In this document: piece by piece, positions 1 through 11,968 of the stretch
Position numbering within the stretch: position 1 is the first letter of the stretch
How the letters are laid out: each line of letters begins with the position of its first letter
NCBI GenBank assembly: GCA_905221605.1
Contig: CAJNDS010002158.1
Span: 248,001-312,000, forward strand
Source of the DNA: Symbiodinium natans
Lineage: Eukaryota; Sar; Dinophyceae; Suessiales; Symbiodiniaceae
DNA length: 64,000 nucleotides
Direction of reading: 5' to 3'
Notes under the pieces: generated by a model
Databases searched by the model: none
Told to the model about the DNA's origin: nothing
What the model saw: the letters and a program-made list of their open reading frames with translations, nothing else
Made by a program: the position numbers and the translations under genes

Positions 1-893
1 TACAACCCACCACATAACAAAAAAAACAACTGTATTTCCTAAAGACTGTCTAGACAAAGCTGCACGCATGAGCGCTGCAATTGTTTGCTACCCTTTTGGG
101 GCGTGGTGCGCTGGATGAGGGCGATTCTCCAGACCATGATCACCACGGATTTTAAGGAATCCTGGCTAAGAGGTGCCGCCTTGAGAATAGACACAGCACA
201 CTTGCGACTGTAGGGCTTGCATCTCGGAAGGCAATGTCTCGAGAGTTTCAGGCTGCTCGGGAGACTACCAGACGAGCCCTGAAGCCCCCATGTGTCCAGA
301 AAGCCGCAACCCCTAATCCCCAAACCCTAAACCCCAAACCCTAACAGGGGTTGGAGAAAGCTGAACCCCCCACCCCCCCCCCCCCCACCCCCCCCCCCCC
401 CACCCCACCCACCCCACCCCACCACCACGCCCCTCTGCCCTTGGGCTCGCTACCCCGCATGGTTGTTGCCTGGGAGCGGGCTCCGGCGGCGCAGGCTTCG
501 CAGCCAGCGATGCTTGCGTTGAACGCAGAGAACTTAGGGTTTGGGATACTTGTTGTGCGTCCGAGGAGGTTTAGGGTTGTGTGCCCGAGGACATTCTGGT
601 CGCGCTGGTCATCTTCCGAGGTGGAGGAGGGAGACTGCTCTTCGAAACCGCTCTGGAGCCATATCCACCCCAGAACCCGTAATGACAACATTGTCTTATC
701 CCCTAAACCCTATATATTTCTATACAAGTATAAATATGTAAAAAAAAAATATATATATATATATATGGATATACGTATATATATATATATGTTAAGGCAA
801 ACGTGCATGACCCATGCTGATAGCTGGCGCGTGGAGGGCGGGAAGCAACAAACGCTCAGACCTGGGGTTGCAGTGGCTGCAAGGTAACCCCGG

Positions 894-979
894 TTTAGGG
901 TTTAGGGTTTAGGGTTTAGGGTTTAGGGTTTAGGGTTTAGGGTTTAGGGTTTAGGGTTTAGGGTTTAGGGTTTAGGGTT
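894..979 (+). repeat. Interstitial telomere array (TTTAGGG), 12 units
   Basis: Perfect 7-bp units, following an AT microsatellite at 740-790. Confidence 0.95.
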
Positions 980-3435
980 GCCTGTCAGACCAAAAACTGG
1001 AAGGGCCCTCCGAGTGCCGCCACCACAATCACCTCGGTCCCACTCGCAAGCCTGCAGACGTCTTCAGAGCAACTAGCAAGGGCTTCATGGGGCATACGAG
1101 AAAGGTGGCTTTCAGCTAGCTCGGCTACTCAACTACTCAAACTAACCCTATCAAACCCACGCCCCTACCAGGAGATTTAGGACAAGCCAGACAAGGAATC
1201 AATGCCTCCGGGTTTACGGCTTAGGCTTTGCAGGCTTTAGAGTTGTCATCATCGTCCCGAGAACTAAAGCTCTTGACTCGCTCGGATGTTTGTTAGTAGT
1301 AAGACTCTTTTTTTGCCTCACAGACTCTGACACTATCTGACACTCATGTGGAGGTTGACTGCCTCTGCCGCTGTTCTCACATGCTGAATGCCTACTCTGG
1401 GCACACCCGAGAGTTGAAAGCATGTCTGACACCCAAGACACTGAACCAAGGAAAACCGGCATCGCACGCCATCAAATGAGACAATGAGACGGTGACCATG
1501 GTAAGCATGCTTGACAATGGTCGCGTTAAAGGGCTGCTTGAGGCATAAACGCTCATTTCCGACTCATGCAAAAAATTTGGTCAGGCGCCTCAATGTTGCA
1601 GTAGTCGTCGCAGAAGCCTCACCCAGTACGCTACACAGATGGCAGTGTGTTGAACCATGCTCCACACCCCAGAGAGGTAAGGCAGGCTGAACTTGAAAAG
1701 CCCTGAAGCGGAGGTGTCCAGCGCAACCTACAAGACGGCACCTGCGACAGCTATCGGGCAGCCTGCCTTCGCACTACTACAGCACGAGCTATGCTGGGGT
1801 TTCGGAGGCCTCTGCCAAGAGAGGCTTAGCGACCTCTGTCACCAAGACCGGAAGCCCAAAGCCTAAAACCCTGACCTAAACTTACCAGTTCTTAGTATGG
1901 AATGAGGGAACTAGGTATCTCATATCCCCCTCCTTGATTCCATACAGAAAGAACCAGTACGCAAACCCAAAAAGATCTGAGAGGCCCGCCGTCCCCGAGC
2001 CAGGTAGAGCGGCATCTGCAACCTTTCGCGCAAGCAAGCTTTTTCAGGGTTTCGGACAATCTGGCGCAAGGTGGGCGGAACTTGGCTTGGCAAAAACACT
2101 GACGGCTCACATGCCTTCTACTCATTTGAGTTTGGGGCTGAGAACCCTAAGGGAGGCCCTGTGGGTTGCAGTAGAAGGTAGCATGTCGGTCAAATATGGC
2201 CTGTGCCTCAACAGCAAGATCGTGCAAGCTACCGGTTGGCCTTGCTGAGTTTCGGGTTTAGGGTTGAGCCTTAAGCTCCCTTATATGTTCGACGCCCAAA
2301 CCCCACACCCAACCACAAAACAAGGACCTGACCGGTAGAGCTCTGATACGTTTGGACAAGCGTTGTGCAAACTAAGGGAAGGGGGACGCCAGAGGACGCA
2401 GGGCTTGGAGGTAAGGTTGACAAGCGACTGTGAAAACCCACCTCGGACACCTTTGGACACGGCTCTTGGCCCCTCTACGTCCCTAAACCCTAAACCCTAA
2501 ACCCTAAACCCTTCAAGAAGCGGCCGAGGCAGCTCGTACGAGTAGAACCCCAAACGCTTAGGGTTCCTAGGCGAGGCAACAAGGAGGGAGGCCCCTTCTT
2601 TCCTCGGTGGCGGTTTGTAGGGGAGCGAACATGAAAACATTGCTTTTGTTGAAGAAATACAAATTGTGTATATATATATATATATATACATATAGATCTG
2701 TTCGATACTACCACTAATAAATCACGATGATAAAAAACACTAAAAAATGATAATGATAATCGTATTATAACAATATCTCGTCAGAATCATCGTACTCAAC
2801 ACGGGAACAGGATACCTCGACCCAAAACCCTAAACCGCAAGGCCCTGAAGGGATGCAAAGGTTATGACGCCCGAAACGGGCTCCTGTAAGACACTCCCCA
2901 CATTGCCCCCCCATCTATTCCCTTAGGGGATCTGGGGAAAGGGGTCCCCCGCCCCTCCCCCAAACCATAACCCCCTAAAACCCTAAACCCTAAACCTCCC
3001 CAAACCCAAGGGTGCACCCGGAGGGGGTCTTGGGCAGAGTCCCCTTCTTGAAACTGAGTTTCCCCGGAACGCCCGCCTTGCGGAGTCGGTGCGGGTGTGA
3101 TCTCGGAAGGGGCTTCGGTGGAATGGAGCTGAAAGGTGCGAGTTTGGGGTTGTGTAGCAAATGAGTTGTCTCTTTGCGCAAAGATTTGGTGCGCTGCTGG
3201 ACTTGGGTTTAGGGTTGAGGGGTTTGGGGGTGTGGAATTCAGAGGTCAAAGCTCGCGGTGCCAGGGCACGCTTCTCCACAGGGACAGAAACACCCATGGG
3301 CATTTGTGGACCCTGGGCAAACTTCTCCACATTGGCCTAAGGGTAATCCTCCTCCTGACACCCCTTTTGCAACAGGCTTCATCTGACACCCCCCTGAACC
3401 CACCAACCCTCAACCCTTACTAGAAATTTTCCTTC

Positions 3436-3442
3436 ACGGTCC

Positions 3443-3524
<82 letters not shown>

Positions 3525-3540
3525 ATATATATATATATAC
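3436..3540. repeat. CT, AAAT and AT microsatellite
   Basis: About 55 bp of (CT)n, then AATA units, then (AT)n and (GT)n. AT runs are also at 740-790 and 2667-2694. Confidence 0.95.
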
Positions 3541-4036
3541 GTGTGTGTGTCTCTAGATATACACACTATAATAACCACCCAAAACCCTGTCCGAATTACG
3601 AAGGCACCTATATTTACACGGATGTGTTAGTTTTAGGGGCTTTAGGGCATTTCGGAATGCGTGCAGGCCGAGGTTCTTGTGGTTCCCTGCATTGGGGTTC
3701 ATGGGTCGGTATGAAGAAGGGCTTTCGTACCCCAAAGCAAGGTTATATTTAGCCATTTGCTGCAGCTACCCAGTATCAGGATTTAGGGTTTAGGGTTAGG
3801 GAAGATCTGCTATATCCCAAGGGCTAAGCTAGCTCGACGGCCCAGGTGCTGGAAGCAAAGGCGTGGTGACGCCCGTGGTGGTGAAAGAAATCCTCCGCAG
3901 CCGAGGGACCAACTGCGAGGGTTTAAACCTAAACCCTAAACCCTAAACCCTAAACCCTCAAGTTTAAAGCTTCAAAGCGCTGGCCAAGCCTAGAGGCTCT
4001 GAGTTTTAGGGGCTGAGGACAAGCTACCCACGGAGC

Positions 4037-4072
4037 TTGGGATGTTCGGTAGTATACGGGGGAACATCCCAA
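4037..4072. mobile_element. Mini-hairpin made of two family-B ends
   Basis: A 36-bp sequence with TTGGGATGTTC and GAACATCCCAA around a short spacer: the two terminal repeats of family B with the interior lost. Confidence 0.55.
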
Positions 4073-4131
4073 CACGCAGCTCGTTTGGTTGAGGTAGGAC
4101 CGACTCTGCGCCCGCAGAGGGTTGGCGACAC

Positions 4132-4290
4132 TCAGGACACAGGCTTGGTGTTAAGTAGGGCCAACTTCCAAAAATCTTCAACCCTGGTTCGGCTGTTCGA
4201 CACGTCGGAGCAGACCGCGCGGCAGGGCAAAACACGTTGAACGTCTCTGGCAAGCTGCAACAACGAGAGTTGGATTCGGGAACAAATCAC
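4132..4290 (-). CDS. Hypothetical exon candidate
   Basis: The minus frame reads LLQLARDVQRVLPCRAVCSD and TRVEDFWKLALLNTKPVS, then stops. It is helical and protein-like, and lies just past a telomeric block and the mini-hairpin at 4037. No family recognised. Confidence 0.25.
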   Translation of the reverse strand: MICSRIQLSLLQLARDVQRVLPCRAVCSDVSNSRTRVEDFWKLALLNTKPVS

Positions 4291-4635
4291 CCCCAGAAAA
4301 AAAAAAAAATCATTAGGTGCACCCCCTCCCCCTCTGTCGTCCATGCCTTAAAACCAAACCCCAGCCACTGCAACGCAAAAGCTCCTGGATTTCTGTTGAA
4401 GGTCCTATAGGGTTTGGGATTCGGGGTTTTAAACGCACTTGCTACAAGTTTCCAACCTCAGCCTGGAAGGCCTCGAACCCCACATCCACAAAACCTTCAG
4501 GTTAAACCTTTAAACCTTAACCCCCCCCCCCCCCCCACACCCCAAAAAAAAGAGAGAAAAGAAGAGAAAAAAATCGGAAAGCAGCGCTGAGCTCAAGGCG
4601 GCGGCTCCGTGGGCAATGAACCTCCTCCAGAAGAG

Positions 4636-4749
4636 GGTTTAGGGTTTAGGGTTTAGGGTTTAGGGTTTAGGGTTTAGGGTTTAGGGTTTAGGGTTAGGGT
4701 TTAGGCTTTAGAGTTTAGGGTTTAGGGTTTAAGGTTTAGGGTTTAGGGT
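4636..4749 (+). repeat. Interstitial telomere array with variant units
   Basis: About 15 units, with TTAGGG, TTTAGGC and TGTAGGG variants at the 3' side, fading into TTAGGGGC-like text to about 4970. Confidence 0.9.
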
Positions 4750-6079
4750 GTAGGGCTCATGAAGGCTTCAAGGATTTTTTGGGCTTAGGGGCTTTAGGGG
4801 CCGAAGGGTTGTAGGCTGTAGGCTCTCGACGCTCACAGGCAGGTATGGCTTTGGGGGTTTCAGGGCTTTAAAGCTTTTCGGGTTTTGGGAGTTCGGGGAC
4901 TTTAGGCTTTCTTGAGCGGCTTACAGGATGCAGGGCTTTACGGGCTTGAGCGACTGGAGGTTAGGGTTTAGGGTCAAGCAAAACAAGGAGATGCGACTCC
5001 TCCCCGACGTCGCCCCCAAGGTGTGCTAAGCAGTAACGAGACCCTAAACGCCTGACCTCCCCTCATCCTCGAACCTGCAGATAGAAAGAGCCAACATCAG
5101 CCACGAGGCCATCAGAAGGTCGACGTGGATCCCCGGAACCTGGCTTCTGGGTTCAATTCGGGCTAGCTGCGGTCCAGGGTGCCACGTGGGCCACTCCTGA
5201 AACAGATTGAAATTCCACAAGCACAGCTCTCTTTAGCAACCCCCATCCCAGATTCTACGATGAGGATCCCTCCAGAAACTCCCCCCCCCCCCCCCCCACG
5301 CGCCAACACTTGAGGGGCACCAGGTCGGGGTTCTAGCCCTTGCCCACCACAGGCGAGCCTACGCTTGGGGACGTTTGCGTTAACTTCCCCCGGGGGTTCC
5401 CTGAAAAAATCTCCGGGGCCCCTGCCAGCGTTGTCCACCTCATTCGGCACACCTACCCAACCGACGTCGGAGGAGGGCGAAGCTCCCGGCGAAGGGGGCA
5501 GAAAGCGTGCACAAGGGTTCAGGGTCCAGGGACGAAAGGGTTTAAGTTGGGTGTTTGGGCTTCACGCTTTTTTTTCGAAGGCCCAGGCCATCTGGTCAGC
5601 TCTCGAAACTAGGTTTCCTTCAGGGGGGGGCCCTGTGATGCCAAAGGACCCTATGTTAGTAGGGAGCCGGCCATGCGGCAAGATGAGGGCCATGTGGGGT
5701 GGCGACATGACTTTCAATAACCTGAGACCAAGCACCAACAACTCGGGCCTAGGGGCCTAGGACGACCGGGGAAGCCACGAAGCGAGCCAGCCACGAACGC
5801 CACCGTTCAACCTTCACCTTCCCTGTCAAGCCTAGCAAAGACCGAAGCCCTAAGCCCTAAGCCTGCCGCCTTAAGCCCTTAAGCCCTGAAGCACTTAAGC
5901 CCTGAAACCCTTAAGCCCTTAAGCCCTAAGATTACACCCCAGCATGACTCCTGCGTCCGGTGGAGGCTCCTCACCTTGCAAGAGGGCTGAGGCTGGTTCT
6001 TCGGCGCAGGTTCTGCTGGGGTTTTGCCACCCGCCAAGCTGATGCGCTGCGGGGACAATCTCAGAGGACCCAACAGTAA

Positions 6080-6176
6080 CCAAGGAATAGAAAGGGTGCC
6101 CGTTTTGGTTTCGCAGGGCTTTGTAAGGGAACCCAAGCACGTAAAAACAGGGGAATAAGGGCCTACTCTGGGTCTC
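6080..6176. mobile_element. Short inverted-repeat element, family D
   Basis: It shares the order AAAGGGTGCCC-GTTTTGG, then TTTGTAAGGGAACCC, then AAAAACAGGGGAATAAGGGC and CTCTGGGT with copies at 14950-15051, 35998-36105, 37300-37370 and 38990-39080. Confidence 0.6.
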
Positions 6177-6400
6177 AGTTTCAGAGGACGACAGTTGCCA
6201 CCCTGGATGATCACCAGCCTCCAACCCAGCTTCTCATCCAGGCATTGGGCTACACCTACCGCAGCTACCCACTCTGCCATCAACTCTGCCATCGGTTCAC
6301 GGTTTAGGGTGGTTGTTGAAAGAGCCTGGATTATCGGAGGTCAGCGGGAGCTTCGGGTGCGCAAGTTGATCTATGAAGTCTGGGCCCCATCCCCATGGGC

Positions 6401-6859
6401 TCGATGGATGATGGCGACCCTAATGGAGAAGCCCAAACCAAGGGGAGCATCAGCAGCCCGGACCTGCCCCAAGGCTATCAAAAACGCCAGGAAATGCTGG
6501 AATCCTACCGTGTCTTTTGAGGTTTCCCACATGTGCCTCCAACTTGCCCTGGCCCCGCCCCCAAAGTGAGCATCATCGAGCCCATGTCCGGGGGGGGGTA
6601 TGCTGATGTCTCATTGTACGCCCTGGAACGGCTTCACGCCCACAAAGCATCGGCAAGTAAGACCCTCAATGCCAGAAGCGTGCTTGAATCCAGACAGCAG
6701 CAATGGATCGGCAACCAAAGTGGCCGGAATAATGGGGGGCTGTGGTTTGGCCGGAGCTTCTACTATAAGAATGCTGGGGAAGTTTTCAGGAACACTATGG
6801 CACGTCGGACCTCTCTTCAGCATATACCCGCAGCCCTCTCGACCCTTAAACCCGCATAA
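6401..6859 (+). CDS. Hypothetical two-exon candidate
   Basis: From the ATG at 6401, 39 codons read MGSMDDGDPNGEAQTKGSIS and end near 6518. A possible donor (GTGTCT) precedes that stop. A second frame, open to 6859, reads VSIIEPMSGGGYADVSLYAL and RSVLESRQQQWIGNQ. Composition is protein-like in both. No domain was recognised and the junction is not defined. Confidence 0.3.
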
Positions 6860-7283
6860 GTGAAGACCCTAAGCCCTCCAAACCCCCAAGTAAAGGTCCA
6901 AACCCAAGCCGGCTTGCATTCCACGGTCCCCCAAAATCGAAAATTAAGCCCCAGTAGCCCTAAACCCTAAACCCTAAACCCTAAACCCGAAACCCTAAAC
7001 CCCCAAGTAAACCAGCGCGACGTCGAGTCCCCCACCCCAGGCCAGCCCGCGGATCTTGAACACGGCTGAGAGCCGGCCGATCTGTGCGACCTTCCGACTA
7101 CGCTTCGCGAGGCATGTGGCAGAGCGGTTTAGGGTTTAGGGTTTGGGGTTTTTTTCCCACCCGTTTCGGCGGCCTTGTCAGTCTTGCGTTGGACGGCCTC
7201 GAACACACTGATGGGAGCCGACACTGCGAAAGCCTGCGAGCAGGGGGGGCTGCTGCGTAAAGTTTAGGCCATGGGGTCCCCAA

Positions 7284-7470
7284 ACCCTAAACCCTAAATC
7301 CTAAACCCTAAATCCTAAACCCTAAACTGCCCTAATCCCTAGGGCTGGGGTCGGGGAGTCCAGGCTCAAGCCTCGGAAATAGCTAAACCCTAAACCCTAA
7401 ACCCTAAACCCTAAACCCTAAACCCTAAACCCTAACCCTAAACCCAAGCCCTAAGCCTTAAACCCTAAAC
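7284..7470 (-). repeat. Interstitial telomere arrays (CCCTAAA), two blocks
   Basis: Blocks at 7284-7330 and 7383-7470 are separated by about 50 bp of GC-rich sequence. A shorter block is at 6960-7000. Confidence 0.9.
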
Positions 7471-8919
7471 CCTACCCTTGCCCGACTCGCTAAACCCTCA
7501 CGCCCAATATGTGCCCCCCATCGGTCCCTAAACCCTAAACCCTGTGCCCTGTGCTGAACATCGGAAGTGCTCAAGAAACCATACTCCCCTGAGTTTCAAG
7601 CTGAAGCGCCAGAAGCAAAAGCTTTCGTGGCCAAAAACAGGACACAAGCCCACATTGCCTCCTGAATGGATCGTGGCTGGAAGGCCTCAGGCCCACGAGT
7701 GTCACCCAAAACCCCCAAGGTTCAGGATTGCTTTCCTGCCACCCACCAAGCAAACTACCTAGCAGTGTACTTGCCCGGCTTAGTGTTTAAAACCCTAAAC
7801 CCTAAACCCGAAACCCTTTAGGACACCCTGAACTCCTGATTTGGGTCGCGGGTCTGCAGCTCATCGGGTTTGGTCTCTAGGGCCCTTCGGTTTTGGTAGG
7901 CCATGGCAGCAAAATCTAGGGCGACGCGGCGACCCGAAGCAAGGCAAAAAGTAGACAACCGCTAGAACCCTTTTGCATCCAGGTCTCATGCGATGCCCCC
8001 CCCTTTTTACATCCAGGCCTTGTGACGAATGCCGGATGCCCCGCTACTTCCTAAACCCTTTTTTGAGCACAGGCCCTGGGCGCATGCCCGCCAAGCCCTG
8101 TTTGCCACTGGACCGAAGGCAGGCCAGAAAAAGCCTAAACCCCCAAACCTTGTCTTTAGGCTGGGGCCATGATCTCCTGAAAGCTCTTGTCGCCTGAGCA
8201 CACCGACGTCTCCCAAACCGCTGGGTGCTGCTGGCATACGGGTGCATCTTTTTTTGGTGGGGGGGTGGGGGTCGGGGTGGGGGGGGGGAGGGTGAAAGGG
8301 GATTTTTTTTTTGCCACCCGCTTCGCTGACCTCTCGGACACTCCGCAGGGAACTGTCTGTGTCAAATCGCAATATCCTCCATACGAGCCCCCGTCCGAGC
8401 CTTGTACGAAACAAAACCCATCGGAAAATTTCTCAACTGCACGACCAAGGCATGAACCAGGTACTCCTCAAGGGACCACGTGATGGCCATCGCTAGAGAG
8501 TGTAGGTACTGAAAATGCAACAAGTTGGCATCTCATCTCTATCAAGAGTCTCTGCTCTAACAACCAACTAACCAACCGAGTATCAAACCAAACAAAGCCC
8601 ACAAAGAGAGCCGCCCCCAAGCTTGGGGACCTTCTGCCAACTTACAACTCAAACACTCTCGAAGTCAATCCCTCACAGCACGGCTACCAAGCTCGCATTT
8701 GGAGGAGCCAGTATTCAAAAGACTACGACACCAACTCAAGACATCGCACTTTCGGGTTTGGGGTCTAGGGTTTTGGAAGTACTCTTGCTTAGGGTTCACA
8801 GCGGCAGAAGCTGAGAGGCTTCCAAGTAGTGACAAGCATGGGGCTTCATGGGGCTTCCTTTTGTTCTTGTCACGTCGGCCAGAAACCATCACACGACGGC
8901 AGCCACCCCCTTCCCCTCT

Positions 8920-9072
8920 GAAGCACTGAGAGCAGTTGTGAGCAATTTCAATAACTGTGATGACATCGTCAGTAAAAGTATCAAAGTCAAAGATCACTCT
9001 GCACGATCTAAACTCGATCACCATGTACCGCTCGCAGCTCGCAGTGATGCACAACACAACCTGAAGTGTGGT
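8920..9072 (-). CDS. Hypothetical exon candidate
   Basis: After a possible acceptor (CACACTTCAG|G) the minus frame reads CERYMVIEFRSCRVIFDFDT, then DDVITVIEIAHNCSQCF, up to a GGGAAGG stretch. The composition is unlike the flanking repeats. It lies downstream of the primase blocks on the same strand, but no link is shown. Confidence 0.3.
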
Positions 9073-9564
9073 ATCCTATACTCCCCTTAGAACCTTAATA
9101 AAAAAAAAAAATGTTTCATATCCCCTTGGGTTTTATATAAACAAAAATAAAAAAATAATTCCCCAGGGTAATAATGGTATCTGGCACTGCCAGCCCCAGG
9201 GTTCCCTGCGCTGTCAAGCCAGCTCGGGCCTCCACGCGCTTCTACATGGCACACCCGGCTCACCCACACCGGCGCTGCCCCGCAAAGGTCCCGACGCAGA
9301 GGGTCTTGAGGTCAGCCTCCTTCATCTTGTGATATTCACAAAACTTTGCATGAAAAAAGTTCCCAACCTGGGAGCCAGCTCCTTCACGTTTAGGATGCTG
9401 ATACTCACGGCCTTCCCTGAGCGTCTCGATCTCCACTCGGAAAGGCAGCAGGCGCCTGCCACCTTGGCAGCTGTTGACGCAGGGACCCCGGGTCCGTCTG
9501 CTTCAAGGGACATCCGCGAACCTGGCCAACACTCTTCGCCAGGCAAGCCGATGAGCTTTGGGCA

Positions 9565-9757
9565 GCCGCAGCAGTGAAGTTCTTGATTGTGTCCCTTCTT
9601 CTCGCAGGCATGCTCGACGACAATCAATGCCCAGAAGTTCGAGAAGCTCTGCATGTATGAGTCATACATGTAGTGCTTCTCGAACTTCTGGGAATCGATT
9701 GTCGTCGAGCATGCCTGCGAGAAGAAGGGACACAATCAAGAACTTCACTGCTGCGGC
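9565..9757. repeat. 193-bp near-perfect palindrome inside the primase C-terminal region
   Basis: The arms 9565-9661 and 9661-9757 are inverted copies with only a few mismatches and no loop. The minus-strand frame stays open across the centre. The right arm codes KFEKHYMYD and the left arm HACEKKG. Both resemble neighbouring parts of the PriL Fe-S domain that normally lie two residues apart, so the palindrome adds about 14 codons. Confidence 0.85.
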
Positions 9758-10143
9758 AGAGCTCCTGCTTCCACCAACTGACAGAGTCCTCGAAGGAGAA
9801 ACCGCATTCCTTCCGGAAGGCCCGTAGCTGCAGCCTTCCTTCGAACTTCAAGTGCTTCCGATCCTGACGCTGTCTTTCAAAGAGCCGCCGCATGCAAAGG
9901 GGCAGCATCGGGAGGGACAGCATCTCGTCGAAGTTTGGCCGGATTCCTGGGGCGACTCCTGCTGCGAGGATGAGCGCAGAGGCAGCACCAGCTGCAATCC
10001 CATATTGTCAAAAAGATAAAAAAAGACAAATATTAGTATGATGAAGAGCCCCTCAATTTCATATTTAATTCGTACTTTGGGGCTCAACAATCTCCTTCGG
10101 CTGCCTCAGCCAAGGCCGGTTGGAAGGCCGCGTCCAAACTCAG

Positions 10144-10250
10144 CGCCAGGAGGCCCTTGAACTTCTTGGCTACGATCAGCTTCAAAGAGGTCGCCCTAAC
10201 GACCTCACTGAAGCTGATCCTAGCCAAAAAGTTCAAGGACCTCCTGTCGC
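10144..10250. repeat. Fold-back inverted duplication inside the primase gene, with 7-bp direct repeats
   Basis: The arms of about 50 bp (10144-10194 and 10200-10250) are separated by about 5 bp. The outer copy is an antisense duplicate of the exon coding LKLIVAKKFKGLL. GGGCGAC occurs at both edges of the extra segment on the minus strand. Removing one copy plus the insert restores the expected reading from LKKG into ATSLKLIV. Confidence 0.8.
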
Positions 10251-10847
10251 CCCCTTCTTGAGCACCACTTGTCTCTTGGCAATGAAAACCGGAGGCACCT
10301 CCGTGAAAGGTATCTCGTAGAAGGCCTGCTCGTACTCGGGACGCCGATCTCCCTGTCTCCAAGTCTTTGCGCCAACGGTGTACCTCTGCAGCACCTGCAA
10401 GGAGGGTCCATCAGATCGTTCCTCGAACCTCTGAGCCCCTGATGCCCACGGACTCCACAAAAGCCCTCCTTTGCATCCACGCGCAGTCCCTCGAAACAGA
10501 AGACGAAACAATCGCTGCGTTTCAGCAGCCACTCTCGAGCCTCGTTCGACTCGCGGAATCCCAGCTTCAAAGCGAAGTGAGAAACTCTGTCCCGACGTTG
10601 AAGCTGGGCCTTCTCGACCAAGAATCCTTTTGCACGCTCCGGTCTGGGGGAAGCTAAGTAGAGGCCAGCTTCACGCAGGTCCCGCGCCAGCTGCAGCCTC
10701 AAGGTTTCCACATTCGCCAGCCAGCCTTATTGATAACTTCTGCAGATGTGAAGCAGTTTCAGTCGGTTCACAGTGATATCCTCTAACTCGCGTACGCTCA
10801 ACTCTTCGGTTGGCGGGCACGTGTACATCGAGAGGCCCAGGTCATCC

Positions 10848-10922
10848 GTCTGGTATGGGCTCTTCTTCCCAGGCAAAGCCTCCTTCAAGTGTTTTGCCTG
10901 GGAAGAAGAGCCCATACCAGAC
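10848..10922. repeat. Fold-back inverted duplication at the 5' end of the primase coding blocks
   Basis: The arms 10848-10877 and 10892-10922 are nearly identical inverted copies (TGGTATGGGCTCTTCTTCCC and its complement) around a 14-bp spacer. The downstream arm codes LPGKKSPYQTDD, just before the conserved MYTCPPTEE block. The upstream arm is its antisense copy. Confidence 0.8.
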
Positions 10923-11099
10923 CGATGATTGAATCGGGTACCCCGACGAGGCTACCATGCAGCGGGTGCGAGCGAGGCCGAACCAGGCTTGGAGGTCAGG
11001 CTTGGGAAGCTCACGCCCTTGTGCATCCAGGCCTCGAGAACTCTGCCGGGGAAGGGTGCAGTACAAACTCAAGGCGCCCTAAATCTCTGAAATTCTGAC

Positions 11100-11918
11100 C
11101 CCCCTCCCCAAACCTGCTTTACCCTAAGCCGAGAACACTTTTACCGCGGACTGAGGGCAATGTAGGGGATAGGATTAGGGGGACCCTTGGGGATATAGAC
11201 CCTCTGAATAAGGTCCCTGTTTAAGAGAGCCAGAAGAGGGTTAAGAAGGGGTTCCCTTGTAAGGGTCCCCCTTCTCCTACCTCGGACAATGCTATATCCT
11301 TTTGAACCCTTTTACACAGGCTTGTCTGAGCGCGCGCGACTCTTTTGAAGCCTCAGCCCTTAGACCCCCGAACCCTAACACCCTGAACCCCTTGTGAGCC
11401 CTAAACCCCTTTTCACAAGGGACTCGACTGCTGCCCTAAACCCTTATAACCTACCCCCTAAACTAAAGGGGTATAAGGAGGGACCCCTAGAAGGGACCCT
11501 TAATTTTCTTCCCCTAGAACCCTTACAGTATATATACCTTATGTAGTCCCTATGTGCCTAAGTAGCCCCGAAATAAGCCCCAAGGAACCTTTAAGGCCCC
11601 TCATAAGGGTCCCTTTGTCCAGTAACCTGGGGGAATTTAAGGTTCACCTTTGGGATCATGAGGGGATTTATACTGCCTCAAAAAGGTCTAGGAAGCCCCT
11701 TTCTCGCCCCTAAGCCATGTCCACCAATTTCAAGCCAGGGATCCTGGGTTGATCCTCGCGCTGTGGATCCGGACCTGCGACCGAGAATGTTGGGTGGTCG
11801 GGCACGGGAGTGCAGCCCGAAACCTAAACTCCAAGCACAAAACCCCTGAGCCCTCAACCCTCAACACTCTAAACCCTGACTCCCCCAAAATGAATCGGAT
11901 GCTCGAACCCTAAGTCCC
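11100..11918. other. Repeat-rich stretch, no gene seen
   Basis: It holds many short mirrored pieces (AAGGGTCCC, GGGACCCCT, TATATACCTTATGTAG) that look like decayed hairpin elements, plus scattered CCCTAAA. No convincing exon. Confidence 0.6.
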
Positions 11919-11968
11919 TAAACCCTAAACCCTAAACCCTAAACCCTAAACCCTAAACCCTAAACCTT
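11919..11968 (-). repeat. Interstitial telomere array (CCCTAAA), 7 units
   Basis: Near-perfect units, last one CCTTGA. Confidence 0.9.

Larger units (their letters stand above)
9455..10908 (-). pseudogene. PRIM2: DNA primase large subunit (PRIM2/PriL) gene, possibly broken
   Basis: PriL partners the catalytic primase subunit and DNA polymerase alpha in making RNA primers; its C-terminal domain holds a 4Fe-4S cluster. Collinear PriL blocks on the minus strand are: 10908-10745 (SMYTCPPTEELSVRELEDIT, then NRLKLL); about 10722-10454 (DRVSHFALKLGFR, REWLLKRSDCFVF); 10394-10254 (YEIPFTEVPPVFIAKRQVVL); 10195-10087 (LKLIVAKKFKGLLALSLDA); about 9955-9765 (LPLCMRRLF, FEGRLQLRAFRKECGF, WWKQEL); 9716-9537 (KFEKHYMYD, HACEKKG, CCGCPKLIG); and 9535-9455 (GQVRGCPLKQTDPGSLRQQL). 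Three of the four cluster cysteines are seen (PLCM, CCGCPKLI, RGCPL). One intron is well formed: 10453-10395, GT-AG, 59 nt. Damage: a stop and frame change near 10735, a frame change near 9536, and three inverted duplications inside the gene. No start and no fourth cysteine were found. It may be a relic, an unusually spliced gene, or a region with assembly errors. Family assignment is firm; activity is unknown. Confidence 0.75.

Noticed and set aside
351-887. 178-codon plus-strand frame
   Set aside because: It starts in C-homopolymer and CCCCAC repeats and runs into an AT microsatellite; low-complexity artefact.
894-979. Chromosome end
   Set aside because: Telomeric arrays are short, internal, numerous and in both orientations; none reaches a window end.
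2490-3181. Frames containing GLGFRV-type peptides
   Set aside because: These peptides arise from TTTAGGG/CCCTAAA-like text and recur wherever telomeric repeats are translated.
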